Shown here one piece after another: positions 47,092 through 58,573 of a stretch of DNA of 64,000 nt. The notes under the pieces were generated by a model, which searched no databases, was not told where the DNA came from, and was given only the letters and a program-made list of their open reading frames with translations. The translations under genes and the position numbers were made by a program. Source of the stretch: Aaosphaeria pasadenensis (taxonomy: Eukaryota > Ascomycota > Dothideomycetes > Pleosporales); contig JAKLMB010000031.1 in the NCBI GenBank assembly GCA_022813625.1, positions 372,001 to 436,000 of the forward strand, given 5' to 3'. Position 1 is the first letter of the stretch. The number at the start of each line of letters is the position of its first letter.

Positions 47092-48935
47092 TACATAGGA
47101 GCAGCCTCCGCCTGCACACCTCCCTGCTCAGAATAAGTAACATGGCCGGATGCTCTGGGGCCGAAGCTGTGGTGCTCTAATCGAGATTCCCAGGAATCAT
47201 TGTCATTTTCTCACTGTCAAAGCTCATAGTACCAATGAAAATAAGCTGGTATTTTGACTCCGTGTCATCTATATGCGACATTTGAGTAGAGTGGTCTGGG
47301 GTAGCATGAAGAGATACACAACATTCAAATAATTTATCGCTCATGTTGAACATGAAAGGTCTGCCTGGAAGAAAGCTATACACTCCAGCGCCATAATCAC
47401 CATCAATCTTAAATGCGCGAAGACTCTCAGCTGTTTCATTTCAAATTCCGTATCATAAAATATCAGAAATGTAGCACGTCTCTGGATGAAACTCGGGAGG
47501 GCGATGAGTCACGGAACCAAACAGTATTTTGCTTGCTCATCAACTGCATTTGCAACCAAGACGCGAATGCCGATATGTGTATTAAATATGTATCATTCTC
47601 AGAAAGTTTAAATTGGAGGAATCAACCTGAAATACTCAGGATGATAGACATGGCTCCAAAGATCAAGGATGTCGCCATCCCCACTGCATGGCGCCCAAGG
47701 ACCGCTCTCCAGGATTTCGATCCCCATGACGCGCGGGAGGCCAACTCAACATTACCACCAAACTTTGTACCCGAGCAGCGCGAAGTAATAAGTTCCGCTG
47801 AGCTCCGTTGAACGGGAAGGGATTCATATTAATGTTCCATGAGCATGGCTCGCTCTTCTTGTCGTTCTTCTGTGCCTCACGGCTGTGCTGCTGATAGCTA
47901 CTGTTTGGCTATCTCAGAGCGACAAAGCGGTTACATGGAAAGACAACCCGCTTGCTCTGCTACCGTCTAGCCGGTCGGACGTTTAGGAGAAATCAACTAT
48001 AAGTGTCCTCCAGAACGAAGAGGATATTCAGACAGCCATCAAGGAATTGCGGGCTTAGCTATTGGAAGATGCCAATGGTGACAATGGCAGTTTGCAGAGT
48101 ACTATGTTCATTGAGCGGATGAATCGTTAGAACGCTTACTGTGGCATAGGCTTCCCTACGTTCATAATCTACTAACGGTTGAAAACCAAAAAAGGTCTGT
48201 TATGCAAGTGTCGGGCCAGTATCTCTAATGGAATCTTTACTACAGTTGTCATATAGGGTAGTGATGTATGAACATGATTCTCCAAAATAGACCTTTTAAT
48301 ATAGTACAGAAGGATGCTAAACACCTATATTCTGGTAGTGAGAGTGAGGTTCATACTTAGTAACTGATTTTACAGAAGATAAGTTAGTTCTAAGCGTTAG
48401 ATATCTTATGCTTGGGATAGAAGCGTACAGCCGAAGGTGAAATAACTCCCCGTTTAACATGTAATTTCATGCGATGTTCGCCTCATAGACTATCGCAAGA
48501 ATGCCGGAGCAAACCACATGGTCATTTGAGGGCTTAGACCTGAGCTTGCGAAACGTAGATTAAGTTCAGCATATCAAGCCGAAGCCAAGATATAAATGGC
48601 CGAGATTACGCACAACAGCATTGGTCAGCTGATGAATCCTGGGGTTAATGGCATCGAGAACAATAACGCCTATCGCGTTCCTTGGCAACGATGACCAATC
48701 AAACATCTCGGGCTGTGGTCGGGACGCCAGGGACAATCTCAAAGCCTGGATTCAGACGGACCACAATATTCCTGAGTATCGAAAACAGTGGAATTATTCC
48801 GCACTTGAATGATGGTAGACGTGTGCAGGCCATTGGAACCTCAAGATCGATCCGTGACCATGAGATACGTACCAGGTACATAAAGTAGAGAGCAATGGAC
48901 CTCATAATTAGTTCACCAGAGTGCTATCTCGCAAT
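47092..48935. other. Region with gene remnants, otherwise empty
   Basis: Between the transporter and the amidohydrolase gene. Part of it (47650-48130) holds a decayed coding remnant listed separately. The rest has short frames without recognisable features; the last ~250 nt should include the promoter of the amidohydrolase gene. Confidence 0.45.
47650..48130 (+). pseudogene. Decayed membrane-protein remnant with repeated TAG stops
   Basis: A first piece (47650-47811) reads MAPKIKDVAIPTAWRPRTAL and PPNFVPEQREVISSAEL before a TGA. After a frame change, 47858-48130 reads LLVVLLCLTAVLLIATVWLS (a membrane segment), KAVTWKDNPLALLPSSRSDV, ISVLQNEEDIQTAIKELRA and LLEDANGDNGSLQST, with in-frame TAG codons at 47984, 48056 and 48128. 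It resembles, without proof, the large fungal membrane proteins of the DUF3433 type. All three stops in the second frame are TAG, as expected from CAG-to-TAG changes at CpA sites. Confidence 0.4.
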
Positions 48936-50607
48936 ATGTCTCTTAACATTTCCTCGTGGGCGTTGGCGCCTGCCAACTCCGTGGCATTCATCAATGGCTC
49001 GATCTACACTGTCGATACTACCAATCCATGGGCCTCCGGCTTCGTCGTCTCACCAGAGGGCATATTTACGCATGTTGGGAGCACGGAGGAAGTAGCTTCC
49101 TTAGCCAATCGTTCTCAGCTCATCGTCGTCGACCTCAAAGGCAACTTCACCATGCCCGGAATTCACGATGCACACGCACACTTGATGCTCTCGGGTCTCG
49201 CCCTCATTTCGGATGCCAACATTGGCACAAATGTCACGAGCTTCAATATTGCCGAAAGAGTACAGGAAGGAGAGTGCGCCTGCGAATATATCAATGCCTA
49301 CCAGAATTGGATCTTAGCTGGACAGTATACCAGCGAAGGATTTCCAAATAACACCGTCGACCGCCAGTATCTGGATACCGCTTTTCCTGATCGTCCAGTC
49401 GCTGTAGGCGGCGGTGCAGGGCATGGCGCGCTACTCAACACGGCTGCACTGGAGCTGGCCGGCTACGACGTGGACAACGAGCCCGATACGCAAGGATCCA
49501 TCTTCCTACGACGACCAGACGGCAGCCTGACGGGTGAATTGGGCGAGACCGCCATGAACAAGTTTGGAGTATCTTTGCCGCGGCCAGGAACACCGCATAT
49601 AAAACGAGCCCTCAAGCGTGCAATGGAAACCGCGCATCGATCCGGCATCACAAGTGCCCAGGAGGCATCCGGGAATACCATGCTCTTACGTGCCTTGAGC
49701 GAGATGGAACGTGAAGGGACGGTGAAACTCGACGTCTTCACTCATATAGTTTACGGGCCTGAATGGGTGTCCCGTGAAAGTAAAGACGACTCGGTCCGCC
49801 TTCTTGCAGAGGCGGAAGAATTCAGGAGCACGCATGTCCATCCAAACTTTGTCAAGATCGTCCTAGATGGTGTTCCTCTCCCGCCGTTCCTTTCGCACGC
49901 TCCACTCGATGCGGATGGCAAGGTCAACAGTACGCACATTCAAGTCCTAGATGTTGCTGAGGCAGTAAATCAGTACGATCGACTTGGAATGACGGTAAAG
50001 ATTCATTGTACGGGTGAAGGAGCAACGAGAATGGCATTGGACGCCATTGAGGCAGCACGGAAGAACAATCCTGGCGGCCCCAGACACGAAATTGCGCACA
50101 ACAGTGGCGTCAACGAAGGTGCGTATCAAAATGGAATTAGTCCCTATTCCAGATTCTAATAATGTCGTAGGAGACTATGAGCGATATGCAGGATTGAATG
50201 TCACTGCTGAAATGAGCCCTGCGGCGTTTTTCGGAAGCGAACTTGAGCAAGGCAGTGAACTGATGGATTGGAACTTTGCCAAAATGCGATCAGCAGGTGC
50301 ACACATAACTGTAGGGTCGGATTGGGGCGCGGCACCTGATCCTACTATCCTGAGCTTTATGGCCAACAAGCTGGAGCAGATCGGGGATGGCTCCATAGAG
50401 AAGGGTGCCGAACTTGCATTGCAAATGCTTACTTTGAATGGCGCACAGGCAGTAGGAAGAGAAAGAGAAGTCGGAAGCATTCAGGTTGGCAAGAAGGCAA
50501 ATTTCATTGTTGTGGATAGAGATTTAAGTCGGGGCGAGTTCGCTGAGGCAAGCGTTCTGCGAACTTACTTTGAGGGAGAGAAGGTGTGGGATGCTGCCCG
50601 ACCGTAA
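48936..50607 (+). CDS. YtcJ-like amidohydrolase (amidohydrolase family 3)
   Basis: Two exons (48936-50118, 50171-50607; intron GTGCGT...TAG) encode 539 residues. The ATG chosen gives the N-terminus MSLNISSWALAPANSVAFIN; no signal peptide is evident. Family features include AFINGSIYTVD, the metal-site motif MPGIHDAHAHLM, GGAGHGALLNTAAL, HCTGEGATRMALDAIEAA, EIAHNSGVNE, ITVGSDWGAAPDP and the closing GSIQVGKKANFIVVDRD. Members are metal-dependent hydrolases of amides or cyclic amides and imides with broad, mostly uncharacterised substrates. It lies at the left edge of the gene set carrying the CGGAT-N2-ATCCG sites but has no such site in its own promoter. Whether it belongs to the same pathway is uncertain. 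Confidence 0.87.
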
Positions 50608-50863
50608 ATTGGGATATACTGGCGTTCCTTGGCCTTGCAAACAAATATGCAAAACCTTCGATGTAAATTCGAACTTAGTTGCTATTAATCTAGCGTATTA
50701 TAAAGCTTTACTGGATCCATAGTGATGATAAACTCCTACAATAGCTTGATCGATACTGAATGAACGAACGCGACACTTGGTAGCAGCATAGGACATTGAT
50801 TCAAATTACTACGATTTGAGGATATCAGAGTTATGGTGTTATACATTTATGACGTATTGCAGC

Positions 50864-52095
50864 TCAGGTTTCATCTTTCCTTTCTTTCCAGTAAATAGTT
50901 CCCTCCATGATTCGACGAGCAGTGCGAAAAACGGTCGCATCCTTTACACCTCCACTCTCATCGAAGTTTGCATCTACGACCAGCGTGCCACTGTTGTGCC
51001 CGATTGTCACCCCGTCCTTAGGCTGCGGAGATGTATTGCGGTGTACAACTGATCCTTGTAATCGAGATGCAGTTGCTAGGGCCATTGCAACGGTGATAGG
51101 CACAGCGCGATGAGGTTGGCCAACAGAAATTGCACGTACAAGCACATTGCAATCTTCCTTTCCGACTATTTTTCCACCAACTATCTTATGCGAATGTGGA
51201 ACGTCGACCATAGCTATCTTTGGAATAGAGCCTGGCACCGACTCATCATTCTTTGCAATCCCCATAGCGACGCCTGCCCTTCTGCGGATACCATCAAGCT
51301 TTCGCAGTAGGTCGGGATGCGTATCGATCGCATCAGCAAGAATGCTCCCCTCAACACCCAATTGTGAGGCCTCGACAAAGACACATGGATTTCCAACGTC
51401 TATACAAGTAACGGTGAACCCGTCAAAAGTGTCTGTGACATTTCCGGTCGGCAAAGCTTTTCCAGTCTTGGAACCTCTCCGTAATTGTTAGCAGATACGT
51501 ATGTCTTTTCGAATTGGTTCACATACGCTGGATTGATGAATGAAAGTTCTACTTTTGCTCCTGTACCAGCAACACCATCGATCCCAAAAGAACCATCGAC
51601 CTCGGCCTCTCCATCTTTGACAGGGAACTTCGCATGTATGATTTTCCCTGTGTTGGTATTGTGGATTCGCACAGTTGCTTTGCCATCTTGGTGTTTTACC
51701 TGGCCTGCATCTACTGCAAATGGCCCGATGGCTGCGCTCATGTTGCCGCAATTGCTACTGAAATCGACTTCTGAGTTCGCGACACCAATTGCTGCGAATG
51801 TGTAATCAACATCGGCATCTTCTCTTTCTGATTTGCCGACAACGCAAACCTTCGACAGGCTAGAAACACCGCCTCCCATACCATCCAGCTGCCTGCCATT
51901 TGGGTCAGGAGAGTTGATGACTCCGCGGAATATCGATGGCCATTCTTTCTTGTCTTGTGGTAGGTCTTCGGCTTTGAAGATCACCGCACGTGAGGTTCCA
52001 CCCCTGTAATACGCAGCAGGCAATGATCGTTGCGCTTTTTGGATGCAATGGCTAAGATGAAACCTGCGAATTTGCGATCTCAAAACGCAACTCAT
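50864..52095 (-). CDS. PrpF-family isomerase (aconitate / 4-oxalomesaconate isomerase type)
   Basis: Two exons (52095-51527, 51476-50864; intron GTATGT...GAG) give 393 residues. The first ~20 residues (SQIRRFHLSHCIQKAQRS) are basic and hydroxylated, possibly a mitochondrial targeting sequence. PrpF hallmarks: PAAYYRGGTSRAVIF, DGMGGGVSSLSKVCVVG, the active-site-like FSSNCGNMSAAIGPFA, PTGNVTDTFDGFTV, IDVGNPCVFVEA and DGVTIGHNSGTLVVD. Family members isomerise double bonds of unsaturated tricarboxylates: PrpF (2-methylaconitate), aconitate delta-isomerase of Ustilago, and bacterial GalD (4-oxalomesaconate tautomerase of gallate catabolism). Neighbouring aldolase, lactonase-like and aconitase genes favour a tricarboxylate substrate. 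A CGGATGTATCCG site lies 118 nt upstream of the ATG. Confidence 0.9.
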
Positions 52096-52212
52096 TTTGG
52101 TATGTGAATCGTTAATTCCTGATTATGACAGCCCCGGGTTGTTGATGGGTTTAATAGCAGACGTGTTTCGCCTGCATAATAGTATATTGACTAAACTTAA
52201 TGTCGGCTACTG

Positions 52213-52224
52213 CGGATGTATCCG
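52213..52224. promoter_or_regulatory. CGGAT-GT-ATCCG palindrome upstream of the PrpF-family gene
   Basis: CGG-N6-CCG geometry, 118 nt before the ATG at 52095. One of five intergenic copies of the same palindrome between 52 and 63.1 kb. Confidence 0.75.
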
Positions 52225-52363
52225 ATGCGCAGTGTAACTAACTGAAAAGTAAGAAACACTGTCCAACTACAATATCGGAACGGCACATCTGCGAATATGA
52301 TTCCTAAGAAGTACAACATTGGCAGTGTTTTGAAATTCACGTGCATGTGAGCGATATTTAATC

Positions 52364-53367
52364 TCAATCATATACTTTGCCCGCAGTCTCAATCATCATT
52401 CGCTCCCACTCATTTCGCTCCATCCATGTTCGGAGATTCTTCAAGACCGCGATGTCATCCACGTCCCTAAACTTTTCCGGTATATATTTGGTCTCCTCGG
52501 TTCTATTGGCGCCAGATCCTGTATGCGGCCAATCTGAACCCCATAATAGCTGACCAGGCACTTCTTCCACGAAGGCTTTGATCAATGGCTCGAGATCACC
52601 ATAGCCTCCCGTCGTAAGCTTGGAAGAGCGATACAGCCCGGAAATCTTGATGTATACCCTACCAGATTTGGCGAGTGAAATCAACGATGCGTACCCAGGT
52701 TGCTCTGTTACCGAAGTGATATTCGCAGGTAAAGCAGTCATGCCCTTCATTCCACCTTGATGGTCCGCTATGATTTTCACTGGAAGATGACGGAGTGTGT
52801 TTGCAAGATCTAACAATCATCAGCGCTACAGATAGCGTGTACCTAGTGGTGTGACTTACAATCCCAACTGTCACCAGATATGAACAATTGACATTTCCAA
52901 TTATCTCGAGATTTGACGCGTTCAGCAGTGTTTCTAATCTTCTGTCGTAAGTGTTCGTAATCTGTTCCGTTTCCTGCTGCTTCTGTATTTATGCGAAAGC
53001 CTCTCACACCCAGATCATCCCATTCTTGCAACTGGCCTTCATCGGTTTCATGCTCATCAATGACAACGATGGCTCGCAATTTTCGCTGTTCTGCTTCTCC
53101 ACACCTGCCATGTTTCTTGAGCAAATTAATGATAAGGCCATTGTCCGTTCCGTAAACGGAGGGCTGGACCAGCACCAAGTTTTGGGGACGATGCGACCTG
53201 CTCAAATTGCCATTGAACTCAAGCAAAGACTCGTAAAGAGCTGCATCGGGTGTATAGGCTCGGCTTGGTGAGTACGGATATTCGGCAGGGTTGAAGACAT
53301 GGACGTGTGTGTCCCAGGAGTGGCGGGGTAAATGCCAATCTACGTCAGTCTGCGCGATACTTCCCAT
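52364..53367 (-). CDS. Amidohydrolase-2 family lactonase-like hydrolase
   Basis: Two exons (53367-52860, 52809-52364; intron GTAAGT...TAG) give 317 residues. Motifs: SWDTHVHVFNP (HxH metal motif), AEYPYSPSRAYTPD, LVLVQPSVYGTDNG, LGVRGFRIN, IADHQGG and LLWGSDWPHTG (catalytic Asp). This pattern is that of the COG3618 group, which contains 2-pyrone-4,6-dicarboxylate lactonase (LigI) of protocatechuate 4,5-cleavage and related sugar-lactone and muconolactone hydrolases. A role opening a pyrone or lactone intermediate, or hydrating an unsaturated tricarboxylate, would fit its PrpF- and RraA-like neighbours; in bacteria exactly these three families act on oxalomesaconate-type intermediates. Substrate not determinable here. 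A CGGATAGATCCG site is 249 nt upstream. Confidence 0.85.
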
Positions 53368-53613
53368 GACGCTAGACGATATGATATCAGTACATTGATG
53401 TGCAACAGAGATCGTGCGATCCCTGAGATGAAAGTATTAATGACTAACATGAGCGATCTTGGTAGAGCGAGTTGGAAAGCTAGCAAGCTGCGAACCGTCA
53501 GTGGGATCATGTTAAAATGCGTCGCAAAATTGTTGAAACCGTGGGATTGGAACTTAAAGGCCGATTGAATCACTTACGGAATATTTGACTTTGGCATGCC
53601 TTCAAGCATAGTG

Positions 53614-53629
53614 GTCGGATAGATCCGAC
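53614..53629. promoter_or_regulatory. GTCGGAT-AG-ATCCGAC palindrome upstream of the lactonase-like gene
   Basis: Perfect 7-nt arms with a 2-nt spacer, core CGGATAGATCCG at 53616-53627, in the 608-nt spacer (53368-53975) upstream of the gene starting at 53367. Nothing else was recognised in that spacer. Confidence 0.78.
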
Positions 53630-53975
53630 AGTCCTTGGCGCAAGGAATGATAATGCATAGCCGGTTCACACCATCTCACGAAGGATAATGGCATACAGTA
53701 AGCAAACTATAGAGGTAATAACGCTAGAGGTTTCTTCATGATAAAGACGCGCATCAAGGGACAAATTCTCAGCCTCCACCAGCCTACTGTTGATGAGTTG
53801 AGTTTGCCACTGAGGCTGCATGTATTCAATCAGTCACCGAATATGCCTGGAAACTCATGCGTGTTACATGGTGGCATTGTATATTAAAGGCTTAAAGCTA
53901 TCGGTTCTCATGTCAATGTATTGTTTATTGCTCTTTCGTGCAGTTGAATAGTCTACCTAGGTATTTTCGGACATC

Positions 53976-54736
53976 TCATTTCCGATACTTCTTGATAGTT
54001 GGGCCCATCTCTGCACCACCATTTAGATCATCCAGTGTTCTCTCATCAATCTTCTTCCTCTCTTCGCATAATTGAACAACTTGCTCAACAAGAGATGGTG
54101 GTACTACAACCACACCATCTTGATCGCCAACAATTATATCTCCAGGATTTATGTATAGACCGTCTTTGAATTCAAGCGCGACGTTTAACTCGGACGCCTT
54201 TGTAAAAGTATTGGAGCCAAGGATGGAGTTTCCCCGAGCAAAGAGAGGAAACTTCAAATCTTGGATCTCTTGGATGTCGCGAAAACGGCCATCAATGACC
54301 ACTCCGGCGGCACCTGATGCCTTCAGTCGCGTTGCCATAAGTCCACCAAAGCAGGCGGAGTAGAGCTTCTTGGGCTGTTGTATATACATGATCTTGCCTG
54401 ATTCCGCAGAGTCTGCAAAATGTTTAGTTGGTGTAGGAGCTGCAGCATCGTCTGCGGCAACCATTTTCACAGTCGTTGCTTCCCCTATGATGGCCGGACT
54501 TGCGCCAGTGCCTTGTCTCACTGGACTCCAAATTGATATACCGTCCAAGTATCCTCCGAGGGGATATTTCAGCTTGACAAGTGCGTCTAAATTGTTTGTT
54601 AATCCTTGCACGAAGCGCAGAAGCCACAATGTTACCTCCGATCTGAAGCCACGTTAGTTGCAATGCAGAACAATATATTGGACAAACTTACGTCACAAGA
54701 AGCAAAAGGTCTCAAAGCTTTGATCAGCGCCGACAT
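53976..54736 (-). CDS. RraA-like aldolase / decarboxylase, with 7-nt microexon
   Basis: Three exons: 54736-54692, a 7-nt microexon 54642-54636 (ATCGGAG), and 54586-53976, joined by two 49-nt introns each with GTAA donors, TAAC branch-like sequence and AG ends. Together they give 220 residues. Only this splicing yields the family-typical start LIKALRPFASCD-IG-DALVKL. Further hallmarks: IGEATTVKMVAADDAAAP, FGGLMATRLKASGAAGVVID, GRFRDIQEI (Arg-Asp of the active site) and NPGDIIVGDQDGVVVVPPSL. RraA-like enzymes include 4-carboxy-4-hydroxy-2-oxoadipate / HMG aldolase and oxaloacetate decarboxylase, giving pyruvate plus oxaloacetate or CO2. This would be the terminal cleavage step of the pathway. 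A palindromic operator-like site lies 232 nt upstream. Confidence 0.88.
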
Positions 54737-54966
54737 CTTGGGTTTGAGTATATACTACTGCTAGGGGCTGGGCTGTGTATTGATGAAGTCGATGGCGATG
54801 GTCGATGAAAGCTAAGAAGGTGTCAGAATATCTCGCCGAATTAATGAGCTATTAGACAAGGGAACTAATGCGCTGTCAGAAGTTTGCGATATGGGCAGTA
54901 CTTGAGACTTAACAATACAGGGTGTTGCGGGGATGATCACGTGACTGTTCGAAGAGGAATTTACCG

Positions 54967-54980
54967 TCGGATACATCCGA
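54967..54980. promoter_or_regulatory. TCGGAT-AC-ATCCGA palindrome in the divergent promoter of aldolase and factor 2
   Basis: Core CGGATACATCCG at 54968-54979, 88 nt upstream of the Zn2Cys6 factor ATG (55067) and 232 nt upstream of the RraA-like gene ATG (54736). Its position in the factor's own promoter suggests autoregulation. Confidence 0.8.
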
Positions 54981-55066
54981 AGGATCCACCATACTGTTAG
55001 GATCGCACGACTTGGTTTTTGGACAGTTGAAAGTGCAGTGGGAATTCCCTTTCTCAGCTCACGAGG

Positions 55067-57356
55067 ATGCCTCGGGAAGCTGTATCATCTCCTCAGAGTG
55101 TAGGGACTGTGACAGGCGCCACAGCGAGACGGAAGCACCGGCCGGGTCTGCAGCGTGTGTCTATTGCATGCGAAAGGTGCAGGACCCGCAAGAACAAGGT
55201 AATCTATTGGCCTGCGGATCGATCCATATTAGAGGTGCTAATTGCAACAGTGTGATAGGAAGCTTCCGGAGTGTTCAACATGCAAGGCTGCTGGTGCTAC
55301 ATGCGTAGTAGTAGATCGTCTCACCAATCGCCAGTATCCCCGTGGCCATGTGGAGGGGTTGGAACTCGAGGTCGAGCGACTGAAAGCGCGCATTCAAGAG
55401 CTGGAGATCCGATCCAGTGAAGCAAATCCTTCGACTCAGGGCAGTCGTCCGTCAACAGAGAGCGTGCTAGCAACACACAGTACTCCGCTCAGCTTCAATT
55501 CCACGGATGCGCATGAACCATCCTCAATCACTGGTATTACCAATGACGACTTCACTGCAATACCTCGTGATGTTACGCGCAGTGGGAGATTCATTGGCGA
55601 CTCGAGCGGCCTCTTCTTCGGAACTATCGTCAAGGGCATACTTCTTCAGGCAGATTACAAGGGAGAGCATGGCCCTGCTACAAGTTCACTGAGATTACGA
55701 CTTGCCGAACGCCAAACAACATCAACCGATGCCCAATTCTCTTTCCCCGATGACGACCTTGCAAATAGGCTGCAAACAGCTTATTTCACCAGTCGTTGGC
55801 CTGCTTTACCATTTTTGCATCGAGGATCTTTCTTAGAGCAGCACTTCGAATCCTGTCTTGCCTTGAAATTTCAAGCGAGCGAAGTCTCTCTGTTCATGAG
55901 TTTCATGGTTCTGGCTCTAGGTGCAATCGATGTTAAGCGTCAAGATCCCGAGTTCGGCGATGACCATGTGCAATTTTTCCGATATGCGACTGAGAATTAC
56001 CTTCATTCTCTTCTTGAGGAGGATAGTATTCAGACTGTACAAGGCCTTCTCTTGATCTCCCAATTCGCCATTAACGAACACCAAAGTGCAAATGCGTGGC
56101 TTGTCACCGGACAAGCAATTCGAACAGCGATCGACCTCGGACTGCATCGAACACTAGCATCCCTATCTTCAGAACTAGGCTTGTTCGATCTTGAAATGCG
56201 TAAAAGAGTGTTCTGGAGCGCATATGCCATTGATCGAAATGTTTCAATCACTCTTGGCCGCCCGTGTGGTATGAGAGATGAAGACATCGATGTTCCACTT
56301 CCTCAAAACCTAAGCGATGACGACCTAGTCGCAAATTTTACGCCCACGAACACCATCTTCAATCAACCCTTGGATATGTCCACATTTATCCATATAGTGA
56401 AGTTGAGGCAAATACAATCAAGAATCCAAGCTTTGTTTTACTCAGCTAATCCCGCTTCTCTCCTGACCCAAGGAATTTCCTATCATCAGACTGAGTTACG
56501 CTCACAGCTCGAAGATTGGATAGCACATGCACCTCGCTACTCTCGTCCGACTATGGCTACGTTCCAATCGCAAGACTGGTTCCAGATCGCTTACTCTCAC
56601 GCGTTGCTCTTGTTGTATCGACCGTCACCAGGAAATCCCATCATCGATTCGGCAGCACTGCAACTCTGTGCAGATGCCGCAATCAGTCTCATCAGTTCCT
56701 ACTCATCGCTATATGCGAAAAACAAGATCACGTATACATGGATTGCGCTTCATTCACTTTTCATGGCCAGCATCACCATGCTATACACCTTGTCTGTTAG
56801 CCCAGAGATACGAGCAAGCACAACCAAGGCTGTTGTCAAATCGAACGTTGTCTCATGTCTTGCGCTCTTTGAGGTTATGGCCGATTATTGGCCACTCGCT
56901 ACTCGGTGCCACAACATTATTGAGCGTGTTGGAAATCACACCGTCACTTTGTTTGATACGGCACAGAGTTCGGCGCGAGATGGAGGACCGACTGCCTCTG
57001 AAACACTACACGACACCACCCAACAGCATTTTGGTCAGATCGATGCCGAATTCATGGAATGGTTCGGGACTCGTGATAATTATGCACCACTTTCATTCTC
57101 TGACCAGGAGACTAGCAGCCATCATAGCGGTACAGCGAGCAACCTCAGGCCGCATAATCCCCACGCGCATGGCCAATCCTTTCCGAACCCATTAGATATT
57201 TCATTGCAGAACATTGACGATATATTTTCGGCCGACTTTGATAATAGTATTCCAATGATGATAACCGCTTTCGGCAATGAAAGTCACCTACCCATCCCAA
57301 CGCCAAGACCATCGGAAGTATCCGATACCACCATGAGCAGTTTGCCAAACATCTAA
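55067..57356 (+). CDS. Zn2Cys6 transcription factor with fungal TF domain (factor 2)
   Basis: Two exons (55067-55198, 55251-57356; intron GTAATC...CAG inside the zinc cluster) give 745 residues. Six Cys at 35, 38, 45, 52, 55 and 62 form the binuclear cluster (ACERCRTRKNKCDRKLPEC...). A coiled coil follows at once (GLELEVERLKARIQELEIRS), implying a homodimer that reads inverted CGG triplets. The central fungal TF domain includes RWPALPFLHRGSFLEQHFES, VQGLLLISQFAINEHQSANA and DLEMRKRVFWSAYAIDRNVS. A CGGAT-N2-ATCCG palindrome sits 88 nt upstream of its start and recurs before four neighbouring catabolic loci, so this factor is the best candidate for the site's binder and the pathway activator. 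Confidence 0.93.
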
Positions 57357-57441
57357 AGCCCGTCGCGTTCGCGGCATTGGGGAAGAAAAATTACAACTTA
57401 TTATCCATTGCCATCACTATTACCTTGCTCTTTGTACGATC

Positions 57442-58573
57442 ATGGCAACCCGGGACTGTCCTTATCCAGTTGCTCCTCTTCTCTCTAAACCGCATTATCC
57501 AGAGAAGAAGAGGATATCATGGAACAACTTGTTGGTTGGAGCAGGGATGAATATTTTCCAAGGTATAGCTTTTTGAGTCCTCTTTGTAGGTCTAAGGCCT
57601 TAAACTGTACAGTTACTTCACTTGGTCAGCCAATGGAAAACATGAAAACTTATGTAAGTAGTCTGGGTAGATTTACACTCAATGCCAAGTACTGATGAGT
57701 GAAGGTGTCGGCGAACAGAAATGCAAGCCTCGGAGAAGCCATTCATGCCCTTTGGCAAAGAGGCCCTGTACGGGGGTTTTATCAGGGGTTAATTCCATGG
57801 GTATGCACCAAAGCACTTGAACTACGCAACTACTAAATGTGTCTACCAGGCTTGGCTCGAAGCTTCCACTAAAGGCGCCATCCTCATCCTCACCTCTGCA
57901 GAAGTGTCTTACTATTCAACCCGAACTTTCGGAATCAGTCCAGCTGTTAGTGCTACCCTTGGAGGCATTGCGGGTGGCGCAGCTCAGTCCTACCTGACTA
58001 TGGGAATGACAACATGTATGAAGACAGTCGAAGTCACCAGAAGTAAAACAGCAGCAGCGGGCGGCAAAATACCCGGCACCATGGAAACGTTTGTGCACAT
58101 TCTTCGCACTCAAGGAATACGCGGGGTTAACAAGGGAGTAAATGCTGTTGCCTTGCGTCAAATCAGTGGTTGGGCTTCAAGAATGGGAATATCGAAAGCG
58201 GCCGAGAACCCAGTTCGTAAAATGAGCGGCAAATCCCAGGCCGAAAAGCTATCAATAGGAGAGAAAATCATAGCATCGACGATTGGAGGAGCGTTGAGCT
58301 GCTGGAATCAGCCCTTTGAGGTATATCTGATCATTCTACCCAGTAGTCGGAAGCTAATATGTGAATTAGGTCATTCGTGTCGACATGCAAGCCGTAAAAG
58401 CCACTAGCGAAGTGATTAAGCCAACAATGATTTCGACAGCTAAGTCAATATGGAAGGAAAATGGGATCACAGGGTTTTTTAGAGGTATCGTGCCAAGGAT
58501 TGGTGTTGCATCTTGGGCTACCATCTGCATGGTAGGGCTTGGTGATACAGTGAGAGAACGCTTCGCGAGGTAG
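57442..58573 (+). CDS. Mitochondrial citrate/oxoglutarate carrier, Yhm2 type
   Basis: Five exons (57442-57562, 57613-57653, 57705-57800, 57850-58320, 58370-58573) give 310 residues. It is an SLC25-type carrier with three repeats: QPMENMK in repeat 1, the atypical TMGMTTCMKTVEVTR in repeat 2 (lacking the usual Pro, as in Yhm2), and QPFEVIR in repeat 3. Other Yhm2-like segments are FYQGLIPWAWLEASTKGAIL, GIRGVNKGVNAVALRQ and FFRGIVPRIGVASW. Yhm2/YhmA exchange citrate and 2-oxoglutarate (also oxaloacetate) across the inner mitochondrial membrane. Next to a second aconitase it presumably moves a tricarboxylate intermediate of this pathway between cytosol and matrix. The 85-nt gap from factor 2 leaves little promoter and holds no palindromic site. 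Confidence 0.92.

Noticed and set aside
47413..47640. Upstream extension of the frame that contains MAPKIKDVAIPTAW
   Set aside because: The upstream part has no coding character, and the recognisable segment starts only near 47641-47650; treated as part of a remnant.
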